DNA from: Candidatus Pacearchaeota archaeon | GTDB taxonomy: Archaea; Nanobdellota; Nanobdellia; Pacearchaeales; GW2011-AR1 | Direction: 5' to 3' | Length of the DNA stretch: 41,322 bases | Assembly: GCA_017609915.1 (NCBI GenBank) | Contig: JAFCDA010000007.1 | Span: forward strand, 1-41,322 | In this document: positions 26,940-34,426 of the stretch, one piece after another | Layout of the letters: every line of letters begins with the position of its first letter | Position numbering within the stretch: the first letter of the stretch is position 1 | Made by a program: the position numbers and the translations under genes | Notes under the pieces: model-generated | What the model was told of the DNA's origin: nothing | Databases searched by the model: none | Seen by the model: the letters and a program-made list of their open reading frames with translations, nothing else

Positions 26940-27143
26940 ATGGCAATATTAAAAACAACAGATATTTCAAAGATGTCTAAAAAGGAAATCGAAGGAAAAA
27001 CAAAAGAATTAAAAATGGAATTAATTAAAAATAAAATTAGCTCAGGCAAAGGTGGAAAAATGAAGACTAGAGAAATTAAAAGAACAATTGCAAGATTACT
27101 TACACTCAAAAGATTAAATTCTGGAGAGAACAAGGAAAAATAA
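26940..27143 (+). CDS. rpl29: Ribosomal protein uL29
   Basis: MAILKTTDISKMSKKEIEGKTKELKMELIKNK..TREIKRTIARLLTL. Confidence 0.9.
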   Translation: MAILKTTDISKMSKKEIEGKTKELKMELIKNKISSGKGGKMKTREIKRTIARLLTLKRLNSGENKEK

Positions 27144-27147
27144 AACA

Positions 27148-27447
27148 ATGGATATATGTCCAAAATGTGGATTGCCTTTACAAGCTTGTGTTTGTGAAGA
27201 AATAGCTAAAACAGAGCAAAGAATACATGTCCGAACTGAAAAGAAAAGGTTTGGAAAATTGATAACAATTGCCTCTGGATTTCAAGGTGTGGGCTTGAAA
27301 ACTATTGCAAAAAGTCTTAAACAGACTTTAGCATGTGGAGGAACAATAAAAGACAACACTGTTGAACTCCAAGGAGATCACTCCAAAGCAATTAAACCTG
27401 CTTTGATTAATCTTGGGTTTTCAGAAGATACAATAGAAGTAGCATAA
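27148..27447 (+). CDS. Translation initiation factor aIF1 (SUI1 family)
   Basis: CPKCGLPLQACVCEEI..FGKLITIASGFQ..LKTIAKSLKQTLACGGTIKDNTVELQGDH. Confidence 0.93.
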   Translation: MDICPKCGLPLQACVCEEIAKTEQRIHVRTEKKRFGKLITIASGFQGVGLKTIAKSLKQTLACGGTIKDNTVELQGDHSKAIKPALINLGFSEDTIEVA

Positions 27448-27521
27448 AGGCAAAAATAATTTAAAAATAGAAAGGGATGGTAAAGGTAAATATAAATGTA
27501 AGAATACAAAAAATAACAAAA

Positions 27522-27600
27522 TCAATATCTTATAAGCATAGGGAGAGATGAGATGATTTAGCTATTCATCTTCAAAGCTGTTATTAGTTAAAACATATAA
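27522..27600 (+). promoter_or_regulatory. Recurrent leader element copy E (upstream of uL30)
   Basis: CAATATCTTATAAGCATAGGGAGAGATGAGATGATTTAGCTATTCATCTTCAAAGCTG; hairpin AGATGA-TTTAGCTAT-TCATCT. Confidence 0.7.
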
Positions 27601-27620
27601 AGAAAAATAATATAAACAAA

Positions 27621-28007
27621 ATGGAAAAAAATATTAAAAAACCAGTATCTGAAAAAAAAATAGCAATAATTAGGATATCAGGGATGGTAAAGGTTAGTAG
27701 AGATATAGAGGATACTTTATATAAATTAAGATTAAGAAGAAAATATTCCTGTGTTGTTGTTACTTTAAATGAATCTCTAAAAGGAATGTTGGAAAAAGTA
27801 AAATATTATGTTGCTTATGGTGAAATTGATAAAGAAACTTATGATAAATTATTAAAAGCTCGTGGGAAAAAAGTAAATGGTAAATTAAAACCTTTTTTTA
27901 GATTACATCCTCCAAGAAAAGGAATTAAAAGTAAACTGCAATACCCAAAAGGAGTTTTAGGAAATAATAAAGCTGATATAAATAAATTAATTGTGAGGAT
28001 GTTGTAA
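27621..28007 (+). CDS. rpl30: Ribosomal protein uL30
   Basis: IAIIRISGMVKVSRDIEDTLYKLRLRRKYSCVVV..FFRLHPPRKGIKSKLQYPKGVLGN. Confidence 0.93.
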   Translation: MEKNIKKPVSEKKIAIIRISGMVKVSRDIEDTLYKLRLRRKYSCVVVTLNESLKGMLEKVKYYVAYGEIDKETYDKLLKARGKKVNGKLKPFFRLHPPRKGIKSKLQYPKGVLGNNKADINKLIVRML

Positions 28008-28008
28008 G

Positions 28009-28269
28009 ATGGGAGAAATGAGTAAAAGGCATCTTGCAGAAGAAATCGGAATAAACATCTTAAAAACTGGAGCTGTTTTTTTAAATTCTAAAGTTAGCCC
28101 AAATGATAAATTAAAAGCAGGAGGAAAAATTGCTAAACTTTTAGAATTTGCTGAAAATAATGGTATTGATACCAAAAAGTATAGAGATAATTTAGATGCA
28201 ATGGATATACGCACTGGAGGAGCAATACAATATGCAATTTTTTCGCATGTTTCTATAACTTCAAACTAA
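28009..28269 (+). CDS. Orphan ORF between uL30 and uL15
   Basis: 86 aa; 1-2 nt spacing; family not recognised. Confidence 0.65.
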   Translation: MGEMSKRHLAEEIGINILKTGAVFLNSKVSPNDKLKAGGKIAKLLEFAENNGIDTKKYRDNLDAMDIRTGGAIQYAIFSHVSITSN

Positions 28270-28271
28270 AA

Positions 28272-28754
28272 ATGGTAATGAAAATAAAGAAGAAAAAGAA
28301 AGCAGTAAGGATGAGAGGTTCAAACTCTCATGGCTGGGGCTTTAGAAAAAAACATAAAGGTAGAGGACACAGGGGTGGAACAGGTATGGCAGGAACAGGA
28401 AAAAGAGCAGATCATAAAAAAACTTTAATCAATAAATTATATGGAAACAAATATTTTGGAAAAAGAGATAGGGGAATTACAAGTTTATCTTTGAAAAAAG
28501 ATAGATCAAAAGTTATTAATTTAAGGAAAATTAATGAAAAATTCAAAGGACAATCTGAAATTGATTTAAAAGACTTTAAAATTCTTGGAGATGGAGATAT
28601 TGAAAAAGCAGTTACTATAACTGCAAAAGCTTTTACTAAAAGTGCTAAAGAAAAAATAGAAAAAGCAGGTGGAAAAATTATTGTTCCTGCTAAAAAAGAA
28701 AAGATTGTTAAAGTAAAAGAAAAAACTGAGAAAGAAATAACTGAAAATAAATAA
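28272..28754 (+). CDS. rpl15: Ribosomal protein uL15
   Basis: MRGSNSHGWGFRKKHKGRGHRGGTGMAGTGKRADHK..ILGDGDIEKAVTITAKAFTKSAKEKIEKAGGKII. Confidence 0.94.
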   Translation: MVMKIKKKKKAVRMRGSNSHGWGFRKKHKGRGHRGGTGMAGTGKRADHKKTLINKLYGNKYFGKRDRGITSLSLKKDRSKVINLRKINEKFKGQSEIDLKDFKILGDGDIEKAVTITAKAFTKSAKEKIEKAGGKIIVPAKKEKIVKVKEKTEKEITENK

Positions 28755-28759
28755 AAATA

Positions 28760-28854
28760 TCAATATCTTATAAGTGTAGGAAGATGTATGGATGAGGAAA
28801 TTAAGCTACTCAGATAATTTCTCTTTTATGAGCTTATAAGATTCCAAAATATAA
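28760..28854 (+). promoter_or_regulatory. Recurrent leader element copy F (upstream of secY)
   Basis: CAATATCTTATAAGTGTAGGAAGATG..AAATTAAGCTACTCAG..GCTTATAAGATTCCAAAATATA; terminal inverted pair ATCTTATAAG (28765-28774) / CTTATAAGAT (28833-28842). Confidence 0.7.
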
Positions 28855-28861
28855 TAAAAAA

Positions 28862-30226
28862 ATGGAATTTAAAGACATATTAAAAAACTTGCCAGAAGTG
28901 CAAAGTCCTACTGAAAAGAAATTAAGTTTTAATGTTAAATTAAAATGGACTATAATAATTCTTGTTGCTTTTTTTATTCTTTCTAATATTGCTCTTTATG
29001 GTCTAGCAAATAATGCTATGGAAAGATTTGAATATTTAGCAGTTATTATGGGAACAAGTTTTGGTTCAATTATAAGCTTAGGTATTGGACCAATTGTAAT
29101 GGCTTCTATTATCTTACAATTATTAGTTGGAAGCAAAATTTTAGATATTGATACATCAACTGTTGAAGGGAAGAAATTTTTTGTAGGTTTACAAAAATTA
29201 ATGGTTTTCTTTTTTATATTTTTTGAAGCATTAATATATGTTTTAATGCGAGGACTTGAAGCAATGCCTGGTTATACTGCAATTGTTATAGGGCAATTAA
29301 TACTTGGTGGTTTAGCAATATTATTTATGGATGAGGTTTGCCAAAAATGGGGATTTGGAAGTGGGGTAAGTTTGTTTATTGCAGCAGGAGTAGGTTGGAG
29401 ATTATTTACAGCAGCATTTGGATTTTTAGGTTCAGAAGGACAATTCCAAGCATCAGGAAGAATAATTGCATTATTCATAAGTTTAATGAATGCAGATTCT
29501 CAGGGTGCTATGTTGGCTTTAGCAGCTATTCTTGCAACAGTTATCTTATTTTTAGGGGTTGTATGGGCTCAATCATTAAAAATTGAAATTCCTTTATCTT
29601 ATGATAGAATAAGAGGTTATTCAATGAAATGGCCATTAAAATTCTTTTATGCTTCTGTTATTCCTGTTATTTTAACAGCTGCTTTAATTGCCAATCTGCA
29701 ATTATTTGGTGGATTGCTGCAAAATTGGATGGGAAGACCAACTATCTTAGGTAATGTTGTAAATGGTCAAGCAGTTTCTGGATTTTTGTATTGGGTTGGT
29801 TCAACAAATATTGTTGCAAGAATAATTCAAGGAAGTTGGGAATGGAGATTATTAGGGCAAATATTTGGACATGTTGTATTTTTTATGTTTTTTGCTGCTT
29901 TGTTTTCTGTATTTTGGGTTAAAACATCTGGAATGGATGCTTCAGCTCAAGCTCAAAATATTTTAAAATCAGGATTACAAATTCCTGGATTTAGAAAAGA
30001 TGAAAGAATTTTAGAATCTATATTAAAACGATATGTTATGCCTTTAACAATAATGGGTGGTATGGCTATTGGATTATTAGCTGCATTAGCAGATATTTTA
30101 GGAGCTTTAGTGGCAGGAACTGCATTATTATTAGGGATTATGATTATATTCCAGTTTTATGAAAACATTGCACAACAACATGCAATGGATATGCATCCTG
30201 CAATGAAAAAAATGATGGGTGCTTAG
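28862..30226 (+). CDS. secY: Preprotein translocase subunit SecY
   Basis: Multi-TM protein; LGIGPIVMASIILQLLVGSKIL, GFGSGVSLFIAAGV, EIPLSYDRIRGYSMKWPLKFFYASVIPVIL. Confidence 0.96.
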   Translation: MEFKDILKNLPEVQSPTEKKLSFNVKLKWTIIILVAFFILSNIALYGLANNAMERFEYLAVIMGTSFGSIISLGIGPIVMASIILQLLVGSKILDIDTSTVEGKKFFVGLQKLMVFFFIFFEALIYVLMRGLEAMPGYTAIVIGQLILGGLAILFMDEVCQKWGFGSGVSLFIAAGVGWRLFTAAFGFLGSEGQFQASGRIIALFISLMNADSQGAMLALAAILATVILFLGVVWAQSLKIEIPLSYDRIRGYSMKWPLKFFYASVIPVILTAALIANLQLFGGLLQNWMGRPTILGNVVNGQAVSGFLYWVGSTNIVARIIQGSWEWRLLGQIFGHVVFFMFFAALFSVFWVKTSGMDASAQAQNILKSGLQIPGFRKDERILESILKRYVMPLTIMGGMAIGLLAALADILGALVAGTALLLGIMIIFQFYENIAQQHAMDMHPAMKKMMGA

Positions 30227-30269
30227 ATTTAAAAACTAAACCCTATTATTAAAACCATAAAGAGGGGAA

Positions 30270-30354
30270 ACTAATATTTTATAAGCATAGGGAGAGATAA
30301 AGAGGATAAGTTTAAGTTACTCATCTCCATAACTTTAAGTCTTACAAAATATAG
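30270..30354 (+). promoter_or_regulatory. Recurrent leader element copy G (upstream of DUF106 gene)
   Basis: CTAATATTTTATAAGCATAGGGAGAGATAAAGAGGATAAGTTTAAGTTACTCATCTCCATAACTTTAAGTCTTACAAAATATAG. Confidence 0.7.
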
Positions 30355-30376
30355 ATAAATAATAAAAAACAAAAAA

Positions 30377-30781
30377 ATGCCAATAACAGAATTAATTCAA
30401 GCTAATCCAAGAACAGCAATTATTATTTTATCACTTATAGTTACTTTGTTTATAACAGTTGTTACTTATTTTATGACAGATAGGGTGAGAATGAAAGAAA
30501 TAAAGGACAAGCAAAAAGCCCTTAGGCTTGAGATTAAAGAATTCAAACATGATCCTGCAAAGATAATGGAGCTTAATAAACAAATGATGGAAGATATGCC
30601 TGAGCAATTAAAACATTCTTTTAAACCAATGCTAGTTACAATTATCCCTTTATTAATTCTTCTTGGCTGGTTAAGATCAACTTTTGCAGAGACTACAATT
30701 GCTTCTACATGGATTTGGTGGTATATTGGTTCTTCTATTGTCTTTAGTATGGGGTTAAGAAAGATTTTTGGTTTGCAGTGA
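30377..30781 (+). CDS. DUF106/TMCO1-EMC3-like integral membrane protein (Oxa1 superfamily)
   Basis: TM helix, coiled coil RVRMKEIKDKQKALRLEIKEFKHDPAKIMELNKQMMEDMPEQLKHSFKPMLVTIIP; location after secY. Confidence 0.85.
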   Translation: MPITELIQANPRTAIIILSLIVTLFITVVTYFMTDRVRMKEIKDKQKALRLEIKEFKHDPAKIMELNKQMMEDMPEQLKHSFKPMLVTIIPLLILLGWLRSTFAETTIASTWIWWYIGSSIVFSMGLRKIFGLQ

Positions 30782-30796
30782 AATTGTTTATTTAAT

Positions 30797-31171
30797 TTAT
30801 TTCTTAGAAACTAATAGTAGTAAATACAAATAACCTGCTAATAAAATACCTATACAATCTATTAAAATATCAGAAATTGTGCATGCTCTTCCTATAACAA
30901 ATAACTGATGAATTTCATCACTGATCGCATAAAAAATCGCTAAAACAAGACCTGTAAAAATTAAGTTTTTCTTTTTCCCTTTAATTAAAGAAATAAGTAA
31001 AAAAAAACTAAAAAAGAAAAATGCATAAAAATGATATATAATTGTTTTGTATCCAAAACCTCCTAAAGGAGCACTTTTAAAACTTAAGGAGGATAAATAA
31101 AAAATAACAATTGCAATTAAAATAGTAATTATCCAAGAAATTTTATTATGTTTTTCAAACCAAGATATCAT
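30797..31171 (-). CDS. VanZ-like membrane protein
   Basis: Four TM helices with FYAISDEIHQLFVIGRACTISDILIDCIGILLAGYLY. Confidence 0.8.
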   Translation of the reverse strand: MISWFEKHNKISWIITILIAIVIFYLSSLSFKSAPLGGFGYKTIIYHFYAFFFFSFFLLISLIKGKKKNLIFTGLVLAIFYAISDEIHQLFVIGRACTISDILIDCIGILLAGYLYLLLLVSKK

Positions 31172-31236
31172 TTTACCTTTTTTAATATTGGTATTTGATA
31201 TTTTAGTTATTTAAGGTTTTATGTGATTAATTCCTT

Positions 31237-31320
31237 AGTATCTTATTATATCTTAAGTTATATAAAAGAAGGTGACTTAACATATCATCTGTATCTCTTC
31301 CTATGCTTAGAAGATATTTA
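31237..31320 (-). promoter_or_regulatory. Recurrent leader element copy L (upstream of VanZ-like gene)
   Basis: Minus strand: AATATCTTCTAAGCATAGGAAGAGATACAGATGATATGTTAAGTCACC..AACTTAAGATATAATAAGATA. Confidence 0.6.
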
Positions 31321-31329
31321 TTATGAAAT

Positions 31330-32136
31330 TCATTTAACTTTCTTTAAAAATTCTGGGTAAGAAAGTTTTCCTAATTCTGAGATAATTCCTGTAATATTTT
31401 GTTTTTTTACTAATTCAAATGCAAAATTCTGGATTTTTATTTTTCTTGGGGTTTTTTTCCAAACTTCTTTTAAATTTCTTTTTTCAAGTTGAATTTTTTT
31501 ATTAGAATATTTCCAAGAATCTGATAAAATATAAACTGGAATTTTATTTGTTTTTGCAATTTGTGTAAACATTCCACTTCCTACTTTGTTTATTACTGTT
31601 TTTTTTGTTATTGCATCTGCACCTAATAAAACTAAATCAACATCTTTTGTTCCTTGTGATTTTGTTAAAGCAATTGTTGCTGCAGAATCTACAAACATTG
31701 TTGTTTTAATTCCTGCTTTTTTTAATTCTCTTGCTGTTTTTCTTCCTTGATAAAGTGGGCGAGTTTCTGTATTATAAACTTCAAAATTTTTGCCTTTGTT
31801 TTTTGCATAAATTAAAGCATCAACAACAGTTGAAGAATGACAATGAGTAAAAATCACATAATTGTTTTTAATTAATTTTAAAACTTGTTTGTTAATTGCC
31901 TCTTGATTTCTATCTAATTTTTTTAATAATTCCTTATATGAAATTTTATCTGCTATTTCAAGAGCTTTTTCAAGCATTGGTTCTGTTGGTCTTAATGAAA
32001 GAAGTTTTTTCTTTGATTTTATAGTTGGTATTAATTGATATGCTTGAAAACCTGCTTTTGCTATTTCTCTTGCTCCTTGGATTTTAATAGATTTTATTTT
32101 TTTACTAATTTGATTAAATCTTTTTTGTTTTTGCAT
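31330..32136 (-). CDS. Ribose-1,5-bisphosphate isomerase (eIF2B alpha/beta/delta-related)
   Basis: IKSIKIQGAREIAKAGFQAY..IFTHCHSSTVVDALIYAKNKGKNFEVYNTETRPLYQGRKTARELKKAGI..LLGADAI..NKVGSGMFTQIAKTNKIPVYIL. Confidence 0.87.
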   Translation of the reverse strand: MQKQKRFNQISKKIKSIKIQGAREIAKAGFQAYQLIPTIKSKKKLLSLRPTEPMLEKALEIADKISYKELLKKLDRNQEAINKQVLKLIKNNYVIFTHCHSSTVVDALIYAKNKGKNFEVYNTETRPLYQGRKTARELKKAGIKTTMFVDSAATIALTKSQGTKDVDLVLLGADAITKKTVINKVGSGMFTQIAKTNKIPVYILSDSWKYSNKKIQLEKRNLKEVWKKTPRKIKIQNFAFELVKKQNITGIISELGKLSYPEFLKKVK

Positions 32137-32162
32137 TTTTGTTATTTTATCTGGAATTTGAT

Positions 32163-32228
32163 TAATTTTTAAGTTGTTGAATAACTTAATCTAAGTTAAG
32201 TATCTCTTTATTTTTGATAGGATATTAA
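32163..32228 (-). promoter_or_regulatory. Recurrent leader element copy K (upstream of R15P isomerase)
   Basis: Minus strand: AATATCCTATCAAAAATAAAGAGATACTTAACTTAGATTAAGTTATTCAACAACTTAAAAATT. Confidence 0.5.
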
Positions 32229-32241
32229 TATTTGCCTCTTT

Positions 32242-33102
32242 TTAAAACAAAACAGGAGTTATAAAAACTTCAATTAAGGCTGCAGCAAAGAGCAGTACTA
32301 CAGATAATATGACCAAATTTAAGGAATCTTGAAGGATTATCCAAAACTTTTCTGAATGAATGTCATGCCTTATTACTGCTATACTAATAATTCCTCCTGC
32401 TAAAGCTCCTGCAAAATATGCTCCTATTTCAGGAACCCCATGTATCATATACCTCATTAACCCTAATGGAAGGTTGGCTAAATTTGATTCTGAAAATATT
32501 CCTATAGCTGCACTTATTACACTTGCGTTCCAGGCTAAAATAAATATAGCTCCTGCACCAAAAAGCAGAGAAAACACTAAAGTAAATATTAAAACATAGA
32601 TATTATTTGCAAAAATATTAACTATTTTGTCTTTAGCAGTTAAAAAAGCAGTTGTCTTAGAAACATGTTTTATGCCATATTCAGAAACACATTCTTCAAA
32701 ATATGCTGGTTTGTTTATAATACAATATGTTTCAATTTGGGCCCTAAAATTTTGATTTCCATCTGCAAAAACAATATACCAAAAAGAAAATGCTACAATA
32801 AAACCCATAAACAAAAACATAAAATAAGTAAGTGCTTTTGTATGCTCTTTTAATAATAATTTAAATCCTTTTATCTGTAAATCTTTTTCTTCTTCATTTT
32901 TAATTGCATAATATATAAATGGTATTGAAAACATAACAACAAAAGTAACAACTAAGATTCCTGTGTATTTTGAAAGAACAGGGTCTCCTGAAAATATCCA
33001 TTTAACTAAAAGCAAAGACACTGTTGCATAAAATGCCCCAATAAAAAACATTTCCCATGGGCGCTTTTCTGCTTTCTTTGGATTAACAAGCATTTCTAGC
33101 AT
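32242..33102 (-). CDS. SpoIIM (stage II sporulation protein M)/DUF95-like membrane protein
   Basis: FGAGAIFILAWNASVISAAIGIF..GLMRYMIHGVPEIGAYFAGALAGGIIS. Confidence 0.88.
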   Translation of the reverse strand: MLEMLVNPKKAEKRPWEMFFIGAFYATVSLLLVKWIFSGDPVLSKYTGILVVTFVVMFSIPFIYYAIKNEEEKDLQIKGFKLLLKEHTKALTYFMFLFMGFIVAFSFWYIVFADGNQNFRAQIETYCIINKPAYFEECVSEYGIKHVSKTTAFLTAKDKIVNIFANNIYVLIFTLVFSLLFGAGAIFILAWNASVISAAIGIFSESNLANLPLGLMRYMIHGVPEIGAYFAGALAGGIISIAVIRHDIHSEKFWIILQDSLNLVILSVVLLFAAALIEVFITPVLF

Positions 33103-33121
33103 TTTATTTGTTTTATTTTAA

Positions 33122-33203
33122 ACTAATATCTCTATAAATCTTAAGCCTTGTTATGAGTAGCTTAGATGATTCTCCTCTTCATCTTGATTTATAAGATACT
33201 GAT
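33122..33203 (-). promoter_or_regulatory. Recurrent leader element copy H (upstream of SpoIIM-like gene)
   Basis: Minus strand: CAGTATCTTATAAATCAAGATGAAGAGGAGAATCATCTAAGCTACTCATAACAAGGCTTAAGATTTATAGAGATATTAG. Confidence 0.7.
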
Positions 33204-33356
33204 TATTAATATTTCCTCCTTTTTTATTATGTATATCTAGTTAATTCTTATTTTTAAACATTGCTTAATATAACCTAATAATTGTACATTAAATAAATTT
33301 AAAAAGCAGTTATACTAAATAAAATTGTATAGAAAAGACCTGAATATTTAATAAAA

Positions 33357-33472
33357 CTGATATCTTATAAGCATAGAAAGATATAGATGATAAGATTAAG
33401 CAAAGAGAGTGTTACGGAAGGGATGTGCCCTTGCTAGATAATTAAACTCCTATGCGCTTGTAAAAATACTGA
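33357..33472 (+). promoter_or_regulatory. Recurrent leader element copy I, expanded variant (upstream of zinc-ribbon/methyltransferase)
   Basis: CTGATATCTTATAAGCATAGAAAGATATAGATGATAAGATTAAGC..(AAGGGATGTGCCCTT)..CTATGCGCTTGTAA; closing stem GCATAG/CTATGC. Confidence 0.65.
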
Positions 33473-33484
33473 TAAAACATCAAA

Positions 33485-33637
33485 ATGGTTAAATATATTT
33501 GTATAAATTGTAATTATGGATTTGAAACAGAAAAAGAAAACCCCTTGGAATGCCCTCATTGTGGTACAGATCGTTTTGAAAAAGATAAATCTGCAGAAGA
33601 ACTTTTAGAAGAAATTGGGAGGATATTGGAGGGGTGA
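33485..33637 (+). CDS. 50-aa rubredoxin-like zinc-ribbon protein (absent from supplied ORF list)
   Basis: Translation MVKYICINCNYGFETEKENPLECPHCGTDRFEKDKSAEELLEEIGRILEG; two CxxC knuckles. Confidence 0.8.
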   Translation: MVKYICINCNYGFETEKENPLECPHCGTDRFEKDKSAEELLEEIGRILEG

Positions 33638-33653
33638 TTTTTATACTTTATAC

Positions 33654-34310
33654 ATGAAAAAAATTAAACTAAGAAATGATGGGGGAGCATTTATTTTGCC
33701 TATTAACACTATTTGGAGACTTCCTAAAGATAAAACCTATAACCTCTTAGATATTGGTGCAGCAGAAAATTATTTGAAAGAATTATTACCAGAAAATGTA
33801 AACTATTTTAGTTTAGATGTTGCAGGAAAACAAAATTATATACATAATTTAGATAAATTTCCAATGCCTATTTCTGATGATCAATTTGATATTATAGTTT
33901 GTTTAGAAACATTAGAACATACTATGTATCCACATAAAGTAATGAAAGAACTTTTAAGAATATCAAAGCCAAATGCTTTATTTTTTCTATCTATGCCTAA
34001 TGAATATAATTTTTATTGCAGATTTAATTATTTAATAGGTAAAAAAACAAGTGTTCAAGAACCTTTTATGGTTGTTGAAAAACATAGACATATTCATTTA
34101 CCAAGAGTTAAAGATGTTTTAGATTTTTTTTCAGATTATGTGCATATCAAAGAAACAGATTATAAGTGGTATTCTAGAACTGGTGCCCATGGCACAGGAT
34201 TTAAAAAGAAAGTTTTTCTAATAATAGATAAAATAATAAATAAATTTTCTAAAATTTATCCTGCCCTTTTTACAAGGACAGTTGTGATTAAAGGGATAAA
34301 AAAGAGTTAA
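33654..34310 (+). CDS. Class I SAM-dependent methyltransferase
   Basis: NLLDIGAAENYLKELLPE..DQFDIIVCLETLEHTMYPHKVMKELLRISKPNALFFLSMPN; start placed at 33654. Confidence 0.85.
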   Translation: MKKIKLRNDGGAFILPINTIWRLPKDKTYNLLDIGAAENYLKELLPENVNYFSLDVAGKQNYIHNLDKFPMPISDDQFDIIVCLETLEHTMYPHKVMKELLRISKPNALFFLSMPNEYNFYCRFNYLIGKKTSVQEPFMVVEKHRHIHLPRVKDVLDFFSDYVHIKETDYKWYSRTGAHGTGFKKKVFLIIDKIINKFSKIYPALFTRTVVIKGIKKS

Positions 34311-34336
34311 TAATATAAATAGAACTTAACAAATAT

Positions 34337-34426
34337 CTATATCTTATAAGCATAAGAAGAGATAGAGATGATAAGATTAAGCTTATGAAATCAGATAATA
34401 AGGCTCAAAGATTTATAGAGATATAA
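34337..34426 (+). promoter_or_regulatory. Recurrent leader element copy J (upstream of STT3)
   Basis: TATATCTTATAAGCATAAGAAGAGATAGAGATGATAAGATTAAGCTTATGA..AGATTTATAGAGATATA; hairpin ATAAG/CTTAT. Confidence 0.7.

Noticed and set aside
14178-34426. Intergenic element as C/D box sRNA
   Set aside because: GATGA occurs near the 5' side in several copies, but paired C/D and C'/D' (CTGA) boxes are not consistently present or spaced.
14178-34426. Intergenic element as MITE or CRISPR repeats
   Set aside because: Partly inverted ends exist, but there are no target duplications, no regular spacing, and orientation always follows the downstream gene.
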